NCBI RefSeq assembly: GCF_013116745.1
Contig: NZ_JABFOE010000011.1
Span: 62,001 to 126,000, forward strand
Length of the DNA stretch: 64,000 nucleotides
Reading direction: 5' to 3'
Source of the DNA: Arthrobacter sp. 260
GTDB taxonomy: Bacteria > Actinomycetota > Actinomycetes > Actinomycetales > Micrococcaceae
Part shown: positions 22,614 through 29,741 of the stretch, piece by piece
How positions within the stretch are numbered: the first letter of the stretch is position 1
Layout of the letters: the number at the start of each line of letters is the position of its first letter
Made by a program: the position numbers and the translations under genes
The notes under the pieces: generated by a model
What the model saw: only the letters and a program-made list of their open reading frames with translations
The model's database searches: none
What the model was told of the DNA's origin: nothing

Positions 22614-23387
22614 CTAGCCACCGAACCGTCGCTGCCGACGTCCGTAGTCGCGCAGCGCACGGAGGAAGTCGACCCGGCGGAAATCAGGCCAGAGGGCTTC
22701 ACAGAAGTAGAACTCGCTGTACGCGCTCTGCCACATCAGGAATCCGGAGAGCCGCTGCTCCCCGGAGGTCCTGATCACCAGGTCCGGGTCCGGCTGCCCC
22801 CTCGTGTACAGGAAGGAGGAGATCTGCTGGTCGGTGAGACCTTCCGCGACCTCCGGGAGGGTTTCGCCGTTCGCTGCCGCGGCGAGAAGCAGTTCCTTCA
22901 CCGCATCGACGATCTCCCGGCGTCCGCCATAGCCCACCGCAACGTTCACGTGCAGACCGTCGATGTCACGGGTGTGGGTGGCGAGGGAGCACAGCTTGTC
23001 CGACAGATCAGCCGGCAGCAGTTCGAGTGCACCAACGGGTTGCACGCGCACCCGATTGCTCTCCCCCAGCCGGTCGAGGGTATTGGCAATGATGTCCAGG
23101 AGCTGCTCGATCTCCTCCGGAGAGCGGCTCATGTTGTCGGTGGAGAGCATGTAGAGGGTCACTACTTCGACGCCAAGTTCCTCACACCACCCGAGAAACT
23201 CGTGGATCTTGTCGGCGCCCGCCTGATGCCCGTCACGGGTCGGTGCACCCGCCAGTTTGGCCCACCGCCGGTTACCGTCGACCATCACGCCAATGTGGTG
23301 CGGAATCCGGTCGGGGCTCAGTGACCGCTGCAGCCGGCGTTCATAGAAGTTGTAGGCGAATCCTGGAAACTTCGTGGGGTGGTTCAC
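22614..23387 (-). CDS. uppS: cis-Isoprenyl diphosphate synthase (UppS family)
   Basis: The 257-residue protein is a Z-prenyl chain elongase: HHIGVMVDGNRRWAK holds the catalytic aspartate, GHQAGADKI, and the C-terminal LVIRTSGEQRLSGFLMWQSA and YFCEALWPDF motifs bind pyrophosphate and form the dimer surface. Products are either the long undecaprenyl/decaprenyl carrier or a short Z-farnesyl diphosphate. Its place beside a hemolysin III gene and phoH recalls Mycobacterium Rv1086, a short-chain Z-FPP synthase, so the chain length here is open. Confidence 0.93.
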   Translation of the reverse strand: MNHPTKFPGFAYNFYERRLQRSLSPDRIPHHIGVMVDGNRRWAKLAGAPTRDGHQAGADKIHEFLGWCEELGVEVVTLYMLSTDNMSRSPEEIEQLLDIIANTLDRLGESNRVRVQPVGALELLPADLSDKLCSLATHTRDIDGLHVNVAVGYGGRREIVDAVKELLLAAAANGETLPEVAEGLTDQQISSFLYTRGQPDPDLVIRTSGEQRLSGFLMWQSAYSEFYFCEALWPDFRRVDFLRALRDYGRRQRRFGG

Positions 23388-23524
23388 CTGTCCTACTTCC
23401 TGAGGTGCTGCGGCTGCACCGATGCGTCGCTCGATTGATCTACTCCTAAGGTACCGTCATGGAACCGATGCGCCGCCGTCGATACTGTGGCGTTCACCAG
23501 AACTCCAGACAATCAACACATTAC

Positions 23525-23546
23525 CGGGCAGTAACATAGCTGCCCG
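23525..23546. promoter_or_regulatory. Inverted repeat in the uppS-hemolysin III divergent gap
   Basis: CGGGCAG (23525-23531) and CTGCCCG (23540-23546) form a perfect 7-base inverted repeat with an 8-base spacer, 18 bases upstream of the hemolysin III start. It could be an operator or a leader hairpin. Confidence 0.35.
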
Positions 23547-23563
23547 CCGGATAGAATTACCGC

Positions 23564-24217
23564 ATGACCCTCAGCTCCCCCGGCGACCTCAAACCAAAGC
23601 TGCGCGGCTGGTTGCATGCGGGAGCCACACCGTTGGCGCTGGCCGCCGGAATTGTCCTGGTTGCGATCGCCCCGACGGCCGCCGGGAAGATCACCTCTGC
23701 CATCTACGCGTTCACCGGGGTGCTCCTGTTCGGCATCAGCGCGGTGTATCACACCGGTACCTGGACAGACCGGACCCGTGTGGTCCTCAAACGCCTGGAT
23801 CACACGAACATCATGTTGGTGATCGCTGGGAGCTACACTCCGCTCGCCTGGGCGCTCCTTGAACCGTCAAAGGCAACCGTATTGCTGTGGGTGATCTGGT
23901 CCGGTGCCATCGCGGGAGTCCTCTTCAGGGTCCTGTGGGTGAACGCTCCCCGCTGGCTCTACGTACCTGTCTATGTGGCACTGGGGTTGGGCGCGCTGTT
24001 CTATTTGCCGGAGTTCTTCGCCGCGAGCCCCGCGGCTGCAATCCTGATTATTGTCGGAGGCGCCCTGTATATCGCCGGCGCTATGTTCTACGCGCTCAAG
24101 CGACCCAATTTCAGTGCAAAGTGGTTTGGCTTCCACGAACTGTTCCACGCATTCACGGTGGCAGCATTCACTGTCCACTTCATCGCCATTGTCATCGCCG
24201 TCCTGAATCCCGTCTGA
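23564..24217 (+). CDS. Hemolysin III / PAQR family membrane protein
   Basis: The 217-residue protein has seven predicted membrane helices and the family histidines in FGISAVYHTGTW, DHTNIMLVIAGSYTPLAW and GFHELFHAFTVAAFTVHFIAI, which bind metal in PAQR receptors. Despite the name, bacterial members are not proven toxins; roles in membrane homeostasis are suggested. It is divergent from the cis-prenyl transferase gene. Confidence 0.92.
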   Translation: MTLSSPGDLKPKLRGWLHAGATPLALAAGIVLVAIAPTAAGKITSAIYAFTGVLLFGISAVYHTGTWTDRTRVVLKRLDHTNIMLVIAGSYTPLAWALLEPSKATVLLWVIWSGAIAGVLFRVLWVNAPRWLYVPVYVALGLGALFYLPEFFAASPAAAILIIVGGALYIAGAMFYALKRPNFSAKWFGFHELFHAFTVAAFTVHFIAIVIAVLNPV

Positions 24218-24255
24218 AAACTCCTTGACCGCCACCGACCGCAGGAGTAACTTCT

Positions 24256-24293
24256 TAATCAACCAGTTAGTTGATCAAGAGTTAGGTTGATTA
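24256..24293. promoter_or_regulatory. Operator of the ArsR-SRPBCC pair
   Basis: TAATCAACC (24256-24264) and GGTTGATTA (24285-24293) are perfect arms. Nested between them is ATCAAC-N6-GTTGAT (24258-24275), so three half-sites of one motif are arrayed. The site abuts the ArsR start, as expected for an autorepressor that blocks initiation. Confidence 0.65.
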
Positions 24294-24295
24294 GT

Positions 24296-24670
24296 GTGGA
24301 TGATCCGGGTGACGAGCTACTTGACCGGGCGTTCCTGGCCCTGGCCGACCCGGCCCGGCGACGCATCATCGCGCGACTCAGCCGTGGACCCGCCACGGTC
24401 AACGAACTGGCAGAGCCCTTCGAGATCAGCAAGCAGGCGGTCTCGAAGCATATCCAGGTCCTCGAGCAGGCACAGTTGGTCACCCGCACACGGGATGCCC
24501 AGCGCCGGCCCGTCCATCTGGACCCCGCACGGCTGGAGGCACTCACCGCCTGGATTGACCAATACCGTCTGGTGCGTGAAGGGCAGTTCCGGAGCCTCGA
24601 CGCCGTGCTGAAGTCCCTTGCCGCCGACAGCGGCAAACAGTCACACGAGAGCGCAAAGGATCCATCATGA
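24296..24670 (+). CDS. ArsR family winged-helix regulator
   Basis: The protein of about 124 residues has an ArsR DNA-binding domain: LADPARRRIIARLSRGPATVNELAEPFEISKQAVSKHIQVLE (given here in part: PARRRII, EISKQAVSKHI). It lacks the metal-binding CxC motif, so it is the non-metal type that often partners an SRPBCC protein. The start is GTG at 24296 or TTG at 24287; both lie at the operator edge. Its stop overlaps the SRPBCC gene by four bases. Confidence 0.9.
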   Translation: MDDPGDELLDRAFLALADPARRRIIARLSRGPATVNELAEPFEISKQAVSKHIQVLEQAQLVTRTRDAQRRPVHLDPARLEALTAWIDQYRLVREGQFRSLDAVLKSLAADSGKQSHESAKDPS

Positions 24671-25149
24671 GCAACTCACTGAAACTCACTGTTCCCGACG
24701 GAGTCCCCTTCATCGACTTCGAGCGCGAGTTCGACTTCCCGGTGGAACTCGTATTCCAGGCCCACGCGAAGCCCGACCTAATCGGGCAATGGCTGGGACC
24801 ACGGCGGAACACCATCGAGGTTGACCACTACGATTTCCGATCCGGAGGAACCTACCTGTACCGGCACACCGGTCCCACGGGTGAGACGTATACCTTCAGC
24901 GGCGTATTCCACACCGTGCGGGAGAACGAGTTCGCCATCCAGACCTTCGAGTTTGGCGGGTATCCGGACGTCGTCAGCATCGAGTTCCTCACCTTCGAGG
25001 ACCTCGGCAGCGGGCGCTGCCGTCTCATGGGCCATGCCGTCTACCCCACCCAGGAGGCGCGTGACGGGATGGCTGCTTCAGGCATGGAGGGTGGGATGTC
25101 CGAGGGCTACGACCGGTTGGAAGAGCTCCTCGCATCGGCGAACGTCTGA
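24667..25149 (+). CDS. SRPBCC / AHSA1-like domain protein
   Basis: The 160-residue protein has the helix-grip fold signs of the AHSA1 group: FPVELVFQAHAKPDLIGQWLGP at the start, GGTYLYRHTGP in the middle and GMEGGMSEGYDRLEELL as the long C-terminal helix. Such proteins bind small hydrophobic ligands, and paired ArsR-SRPBCC genes are common and usually uncharacterised. It is translationally coupled to the ArsR gene. Confidence 0.9.
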   Translation: MSNSLKLTVPDGVPFIDFEREFDFPVELVFQAHAKPDLIGQWLGPRRNTIEVDHYDFRSGGTYLYRHTGPTGETYTFSGVFHTVRENEFAIQTFEFGGYPDVVSIEFLTFEDLGSGRCRLMGHAVYPTQEARDGMAASGMEGGMSEGYDRLEELLASANV

Positions 25150-25200
25150 GCGGCGGCCGCAAGAGATCGACCGGGGTTACGCCTCCGGCGGCATCGGACC

Positions 25201-25260
25201 CGGCAGGTTTGGGCTCGGCTGGTTTGGGCCCGGCAGGTTTGGGCCCGGCAGGTTTGAGCC
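25201..25260. repeat. Four tandem 15-bp units
   Basis: Four consecutive 15-base units begin at 25201, 25216, 25231 and 25246, with consensus CGGCAGGTTTGGGCC and one to two changes each. They lie between the convergent stops of the SRPBCC gene and the small membrane protein gene. Because the unit is a multiple of three, an N-L-P-G-P pentapeptide would be read in one minus frame. Confidence 0.85.
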
Positions 25261-25282
25261 CGGAAAACCCGCCGGTGCCCGC

Positions 25283-25636
25283 CTAGCGGTCGCGCGGCGT
25301 GAACCCCGGACGATCGTCTGAGGAAGCCGGTGCACCGGAGGGGCCCTGGGCGTCGGACCTGCCGTTCGTCCCATCCGGCTTCGTGCCGTCCGGCTTGACG
25401 CCGTCCGACATTAAGCCGTCCGACGTCGCGTCGTCCGCCATCGACTGGTAGCGCACGCGCCGGATCCGGCGGGACATGTCCCTGACCAGAAAGATGACAG
25501 CTACTACCAGCACCAGGGTGGCAAGGAACCCCAGCAGTCCGGGAGTCACCTGGGAAGGATCAAGTCCCGGCCTCAGCCCGTCCTCTTGATCGGGAGTGGG
25601 GCTCACGGCAGACGCCAGGTTGAGCAGGTAATTCAC
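25283..25636 (-). CDS. Small single-pass membrane protein downstream of mca
   Basis: The 117-residue protein has a short N-terminal segment, one membrane helix (LLGFLATLVLVVAVIFLV, about residues 33-50), a basic RRIRRVRYQ stop-transfer stretch and a hydrophilic tail with repeated S/PDG units (SDGLMSDGVKPDGTKPDG). A small membrane protein follows mca in several actinobacteria (from memory Rv1083), so it is likely a real conserved gene of unknown function. It lies 46 bases downstream of mca on the same strand. Confidence 0.78.
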   Translation of the reverse strand: MNYLLNLASAVSPTPDQEDGLRPGLDPSQVTPGLLGFLATLVLVVAVIFLVRDMSRRIRRVRYQSMADDATSDGLMSDGVKPDGTKPDGTNGRSDAQGPSGAPASSDDRPGFTPRDR

Positions 25637-25682
25637 AATGCACCACTTTCAGGGGAAGGACGGGCCACAGGGCCAGACCTAC

Positions 25683-26612
25683 CTATTCTATGCCCGCGAA
25701 GAAGTCAGCTTCGGGCAGTGTAGCTTCCACACGGGAGTCGATCAGTGAGTAGTCTTCCCAGGGCCAGACCTCCCGCTGCAGGTCTGAAGAGACGGCGAAG
25801 AAGAAGCCCTCCGGGTCAACCTGGGTGCGGTGGGCGCGCAGCGCACGCTCGCGATGTTCGAAGAATTTGCCGCACTCGATCTGGGTGGTGGTCTCGTGGG
25901 TTGGTGCCGGGGCCTGATGGCCCTCGGAGTCGGCTTCCAGCCAGGCCGCGATCCGCTCCGCATAGGGCGACTTTAGGCCAGCCCGTTCCAGTGCTTCGTG
26001 CAGAGCACGGAACCGTTCGGGGTTGAAGGCGCGGTCGTAGTACAGCTTGGAGGGCGTCCAGGCCTCCCCGGTGCCCGGATACCGGTCAGGGTCACCCGCT
26101 GCATGGTAGGCCTCGACGGCGACCTTGTGGGCCATGATGTGATCCGGGTGAGGGTAGCCACCGTTCTCGTCGTAGCTCAGGATGACGTGCGGGCGGAACT
26201 CGCGGATCAGCTTCACCAGCGGTGCCGACGCGCGCTCCAGGGGCTGCAGCGCGAAGCAGCCGAAGGGCAGCGGCGGGAGGGGGTCGCCCTCGGGCAGGCC
26301 CGAGTCGGTGAAACCCAGCCAGCGCTGGCTGATGCCCAGCTCGCTGGCGGCCTGCGCCATTTCCAGCCGTCGTAGCCCGGCCAGGTCACGCAGGGCGTGG
26401 GCTTCGCCTGCCATCTTTTCGTTGAGGATGTCACCGCGTTCCCCACCGGTGCAGGTGGCTACCATGACCTCGACGCCCTCGGCCGCGTACCGCGCCATGG
26501 TTGCCGCACCCTTGCTTGACTCATCGTCGGGGTGGGCGTGGACTGCCAGCAGGCGATATCCCTGGCCCGGTGCGGACGCGCTGGATGATGGGGTGTTTTC
26601 CGGGGTGGGCAA
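25683..26612 (-). CDS. mca: Mycothiol S-conjugate amidase
   Basis: Mca cleaves mycothiol adducts of electrophiles to release mercapturic acids for export, and marks a mycothiol-using actinobacterium. The 309-residue protein has the LmbE-like zinc motif AVHAHPDDES near residue 25, MVATCTGGERGDIL, and GGYPHPDHIMAHK with the third zinc ligand. The length and long C-terminal region fit Mca better than MshB. I chose a TTG at 26612 because AGGAG stands about 8 bases upstream; no ATG or GTG gives a sensible start, and a longer frame runs over the divergent DUF4307 gene. Confidence 0.93.
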   Translation of the reverse strand: MPTPENTPSSSASAPGQGYRLLAVHAHPDDESSKGAATMARYAAEGVEVMVATCTGGERGDILNEKMAGEAHALRDLAGLRRLEMAQAASELGISQRWLGFTDSGLPEGDPLPPLPFGCFALQPLERASAPLVKLIREFRPHVILSYDENGGYPHPDHIMAHKVAVEAYHAAGDPDRYPGTGEAWTPSKLYYDRAFNPERFRALHEALERAGLKSPYAERIAAWLEADSEGHQAPAPTHETTTQIECGKFFEHRERALRAHRTQVDPEGFFFAVSSDLQREVWPWEDYSLIDSRVEATLPEADFFAGIE

Positions 26613-26679
26613 CGACTGCTCCTGTGGTTTGGTTAATCGCTTTAGGCAATAAATTCCGGCGGGGATAAAATGGTGTGCG

Positions 26680-27126
26680 ATGGATACCAACCAACCGCCA
26701 GTATCAAGAGTAGCCAATCGCTACGGCACCCCCAAGCCGGGATTGTCGCGTCGGGCCTGGAAGCGGTTGATCTGGATTACCCTCGGCGTCGCGGTGCTGG
26801 CCACAGCCGTGTTCAGCGTGCAGACCTCCATTCCCGAGGTCTCGAGCAAGGACGTGGGCTTCAACATCCAGGACGCCGGGCGCGCAAGCGTCGACTACGA
26901 GGTCACCAAGGCCCCCGAAACCACTGTGCAGTGCGCCATTCAGGTGCTCAGCGAGACCTATGCAGTGGTGGGCTGGCAGGTGGTCGAGATCGGCCCGAAC
27001 AGCATTGATGAAGGCACCGACGGCGGCCGGACCACCGCGCACCGCACCTCTCTGAGGACCGAGACCATCGGCGTATCGGGCGGGGTCAACGCCTGCTGGA
27101 TACTGGAAGACACGACCTCTCCGTAG
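26680..27126 (+). CDS. DUF4307 family membrane protein
   Basis: The 148-residue protein has a short cytoplasmic N-terminus, one membrane helix (LIWITLGVAVLATAVFSV, about residues 30-48) and a small extracytoplasmic domain with two cysteines (TVQCAIQV, VNACWILED). DUF4307 proteins lie divergent from mca in many actinobacteria; their function is unknown. The gap to mca is only 67 bases, so the promoters must be close or overlap. Confidence 0.85.
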   Translation: MDTNQPPVSRVANRYGTPKPGLSRRAWKRLIWITLGVAVLATAVFSVQTSIPEVSSKDVGFNIQDAGRASVDYEVTKAPETTVQCAIQVLSETYAVVGWQVVEIGPNSIDEGTDGGRTTAHRTSLRTETIGVSGGVNACWILEDTTSP

Positions 27127-27191
27127 GCTGTCCGCAACGGCCGCTACGTCTCATTTTCACTACGTTTCCGGCATGGCCCCCCAGAACTACC

Positions 27192-27221
27192 TTGGGTTAA
27201 CCCCACGAAGCCGACTACACT
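27192..27221 (+). promoter_or_regulatory. Probable housekeeping promoter of greA
   Basis: TTGGGT (27192-27197) and TACACT (27216-27221) are separated by 18 bases, close to the primary sigma consensus. A perfect GGGTTAACCC palindrome (27194-27203) overlaps the -35. This would give a leader of about 160 bases before greA. Confidence 0.5.
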
Positions 27222-27388
27222 TGAGGCAATACGTTCGGCTCTCCCCAACCGGTGATCAACGGTGTATGTGGTCATCCAAGGGTGGGGCCTTTATTTGTTG
27301 CTAAGCCTGCTTACATCTCGTTGTGCAGGCTGTCACCATGCCGGAGCCTCCTGTATGTCGGGTTCCGGACATAGCTAAGGAGATGCCC

Positions 27389-27880
27389 GTGTCCACCAAC
27401 AGTGCACCTGTCGCATGGCTTACCCAGGAGTCCTACGATCGCCTCAAGGCTGAGCTGGAGCATCTCTCCGGCCCGGGCCGGACCGAGGTTGTTGCCCGCA
27501 TTGAACAGGCCCGCTCCGAGGGGGATCTGAAGGAGAACGGTGGCTACCACGCCGCCAAGGAGGAGCAGGGCAAGTCCGAGGCCCGCATCCGCCAGCTCAC
27601 CGCCCTGCTGGAGAACGCCCACGTCGGCGAGGCTCCCGAGGACAACGGCATCGTGGAGCCCGGCATGCTGGTCCACGCCAAGATCGCCGGCGACGACTCC
27701 ACCTTCCTGCTGGGCAGCCGCGAGGTCGCCGGGGATACCGACATCGACGTGTACAGCGAGAAGTCACCGCTGGGCGCTGCCATCCAGGGCAAGAAGTCAG
27801 GCGACAAAGTCACCTACACGGCCCCGAACGGCAAGTCCATCGAGGTTGAGGTCCTGTCGGCCAAGCCCTACGTCGGCTGA
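27389..27880 (+). CDS. greA: Transcription elongation factor GreA
   Basis: GreA enters the RNA polymerase secondary channel and triggers cleavage of backtracked RNA. The 163-residue protein has the N-terminal coiled coil (LTQESYDRLKAELEHL through AKEEQGKSEARIRQL) with the acidic tip residues in GDLKENGGYHAA, and the C-terminal FKBP-like domain (EKSPLGAAIQGKKSGDKV). I chose GTG at 27389 because AAGGAG lies 5 bases upstream; the ATG at 27383 overlaps that Shine-Dalgarno. It is convergent with the rhomboid gene. Confidence 0.96.
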   Translation: MSTNSAPVAWLTQESYDRLKAELEHLSGPGRTEVVARIEQARSEGDLKENGGYHAAKEEQGKSEARIRQLTALLENAHVGEAPEDNGIVEPGMLVHAKIAGDDSTFLLGSREVAGDTDIDVYSEKSPLGAAIQGKKSGDKVTYTAPNGKSIEVEVLSAKPYVG

Positions 27881-27888
27881 GCCAGCCC

Positions 27889-28485
27889 CTAGCGCCTGTT
27901 TGACTGCCGACGGCGGTCCGTCCCCTCGGGGGCGGGCCGCCGTTTCAGTACCAGCGCAGCGAGTAGTCCGCCGAGCGCTCCGAACAGGTGGGCCTGCCAC
28001 GACACGTTGGATCCCGGCGAGGGCAGGACGCCCCACAGGATGGAGCCGTACATCAGGAACAGCACCCCGGCGAGCAGGATCTGGCGCACGCTGCGGTTGT
28101 AGAAGCCACGGACGATCAGGTAGGCGAACAGGCCGAACACCACCCCGGACGCACCGATGGTGAGGCCTCCACCAAAGATCCAGACGCCGATCCCCGAACC
28201 GAGCCAGCTGGCGGCGACCGCGACGGAGAAGCGCCTCGCACCTTCGAGGAAGGTCAGGAACCCCAGCACCAGGAGCGGGAAGGTGTTGCTGACCAGGTGT
28301 CCGACGCCCGCGTGGAGCAGCGGGGCGAACAGGATGCCGTCCAGGCCCTCGAGCTCCCGGGGGTCGATGCCGAGCCAGCCGACCAGACGCGTTCCGGTCA
28401 GGACATTGACCAGGTGGATGGCCCACAGCAGCGCCGTGAAGAGCCCCACCGTCAACAGCCCCGTGCGTGCGCGTTCGGCGAGCAT
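27889..28485 (-). CDS. Rhomboid-family intramembrane protease
   Basis: The 198-residue protein has six membrane helices and the rhomboid dyad: GASGVVFG (catalytic serine) and SWQAHLFGALGG (histidine), with the PLLHAGVGHLVSNTFPLL loop helix. Rhomboids cut membrane proteins; no substrate is evident. The arginine-rich tail (RRQSNRR) overlaps the greA terminator hairpin. It starts two bases after the ilvA stop, so it belongs to the AI-2E-ilvA-rhomboid operon. Confidence 0.92.
   Translation of the reverse strand: MLAERARTGLLTVGLFTALLWAIHLVNVLTGTRLVGWLGIDPRELEGLDGILFAPLLHAGVGHLVSNTFPLLVLGFLTFLEGARRFSVAVAASWLGSGIGVWIFGGGLTIGASGVVFGLFAYLIVRGFYNRSVRQILLAGVLFLMYGSILWGVLPSPGSNVSWQAHLFGALGGLLAALVLKRRPAPEGTDRRRQSNRR
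27910..27946 (+). terminator. greA terminator inside the rhomboid 3' end
   Basis: ACGGCGG (27910-27916) and CCGCCGT (27937-27943) enclose a further GC-rich stem and are followed by TTT. It lies 29 bases past the greA stop, within the last codons of the convergent rhomboid gene, so the same bases serve both. Confidence 0.6.
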
Positions 28486-28487
28486 GC

Positions 28488-29741
28488 TCAGCCCTCGATG
28501 ACCATGGGCTGGAATCCTTCGGCCCGCAGGTTCCTGAGGATGAGTTCGCAGTGCTCCTCGCCCTTGGTTTCCATGTTGATGGTAATTGCCACGTCCCCCA
28601 TGCTGATCGAACCCCCTACGCGGGTGTGGTCGACGCCGGTCACATTCGCGTCCGATTCGGCGATGATGCGGGAGATGGTCGCCAACGAGCCGGGCCGGTC
28701 ATCCAGGAGCATCCGCACCACCAGGTACCTGCCTGCCGCGGCGAGGCCGCGCTGGATGACCTTCAGCATCAGCATCGGGTCGATGTTGCCGCCAGACAGG
28801 ATCACCGCCGTGTTCCCAGGTGAGGCACCGTTCTCGGTCAGTTTGCCGTCGAGCAGCGCAGCCACTCCCACGGCGCCTGCAGGCTCCACCACCATCTTCG
28901 AGCGCTCCAGCAGGAAGATCAGTGCCCGCGCCAGCGAATCCTCGGTGACAGTGACAACATCGTCGACCAGTTCCTTGATGATGGAGAACGGCAACTGGCC
29001 GGGCCGGCCCACCGCAATGCCATCGGCGATGGTCGATACCTTGGTCAACGGCACCAGCGCGTCGGCTGCCAGCGACGGCGGGTAGGCTGCCGCGTTCTCC
29101 GCCTGCACCCCGATGATCCGGATCTCCCGGCCCAGTTCCCGCGCCCTGGCCTTGACGGCGACGGCGACGCCGGCCAGCAGCCCACCGCCGCCCACCCCCA
29201 TGAGGATGGTGTCGACGTCGGGCACCTGTTCAAGGATTTCCAGGCCGATGGTTCCCTGCCCGGCCACCACGTCGACGTTGTCGAACGGGTGCACGAACAC
29301 GGTGCCGGTCTCCTCCGCGTACCGCTTCGCTTCAGCGAGAGCCTCATCAACGTTGTGCCCGTGCAGGATCACCTCGGCGCCGTGGCCACGGGTGGCTGCC
29401 AGCTTGGGCAGCGCGACCCCCAACGGCATGTAGATCCGGGCGGTGATGCCGAGCCGTGCGGCCGCCACGGCCACGCCCTGGGCGTGGTTGCCGGCGGACG
29501 CGGCGACGACCCCGCGGGCCTTCTCTGCGTCGGACAGGCGGGCCATCCTGACGTAGGCTCCGCGGATCTTGAACGATCCTGCGCGCTGCAGATTCTCGCA
29601 TTTCAATGACACGTTGGCGCCGATCAGCCGTCCCAGCGCCCGCGACTCCTCGATGGGGGTGCGGGCGATGACGCCGTCGAGCAGTTTCTGCGCCGCCTGC
29701 ACATCGTCGAGCGTCACCGCGAGGTCCAATAACTCAGTCAC
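28488..29741 (-). CDS. ilvA: Threonine ammonia-lyase with C-terminal ACT domain
   Basis: This PLP enzyme deaminates threonine to 2-oxobutanoate. The 417-residue protein has the PLP lysine motif RAGSFKIRGAYVRM near residue 57, SAGNHAQGVAVAA, and the glycine-rich phosphate loop GVGGGGLLAG near residue 183. A single ACT-like regulatory domain (RYLVVRMLLDDRPGSLATI to the end) completes it. The single ACT domain and length suit either the biosynthetic or the catabolic form. Its ATG overlaps the upstream AI-2E family stop by four bases. Confidence 0.94.
   Translation of the reverse strand: MTELLDLAVTLDDVQAAQKLLDGVIARTPIEESRALGRLIGANVSLKCENLQRAGSFKIRGAYVRMARLSDAEKARGVVAASAGNHAQGVAVAAARLGITARIYMPLGVALPKLAATRGHGAEVILHGHNVDEALAEAKRYAEETGTVFVHPFDNVDVVAGQGTIGLEILEQVPDVDTILMGVGGGGLLAGVAVAVKARARELGREIRIIGVQAENAAAYPPSLAADALVPLTKVSTIADGIAVGRPGQLPFSIIKELVDDVVTVTEDSLARALIFLLERSKMVVEPAGAVGVAALLDGKLTENGASPGNTAVILSGGNIDPMLMLKVIQRGLAAAGRYLVVRMLLDDRPGSLATISRIIAESDANVTGVDHTRVGGSISMGDVAITINMETKGEEHCELILRNLRAEGFQPMVIEG

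Noticed and set aside
23564-24217. Calling the PAQR protein a haemolytic toxin
   Set aside because: The name is historical; the sequence shows a seven-helix metal-binding membrane protein, not a secreted pore former.
25201-25260. CRISPR array
   Set aside because: The units are contiguous 15-mers with no spacers, and no cas genes are present; the other repeats in the window also lack spacer structure.
25177-25374. A 65-residue frame reading the 15-bp repeats
   Set aside because: It overlaps the small membrane protein in another frame and owes its openness to the repeat; kept only as a possible former tail.
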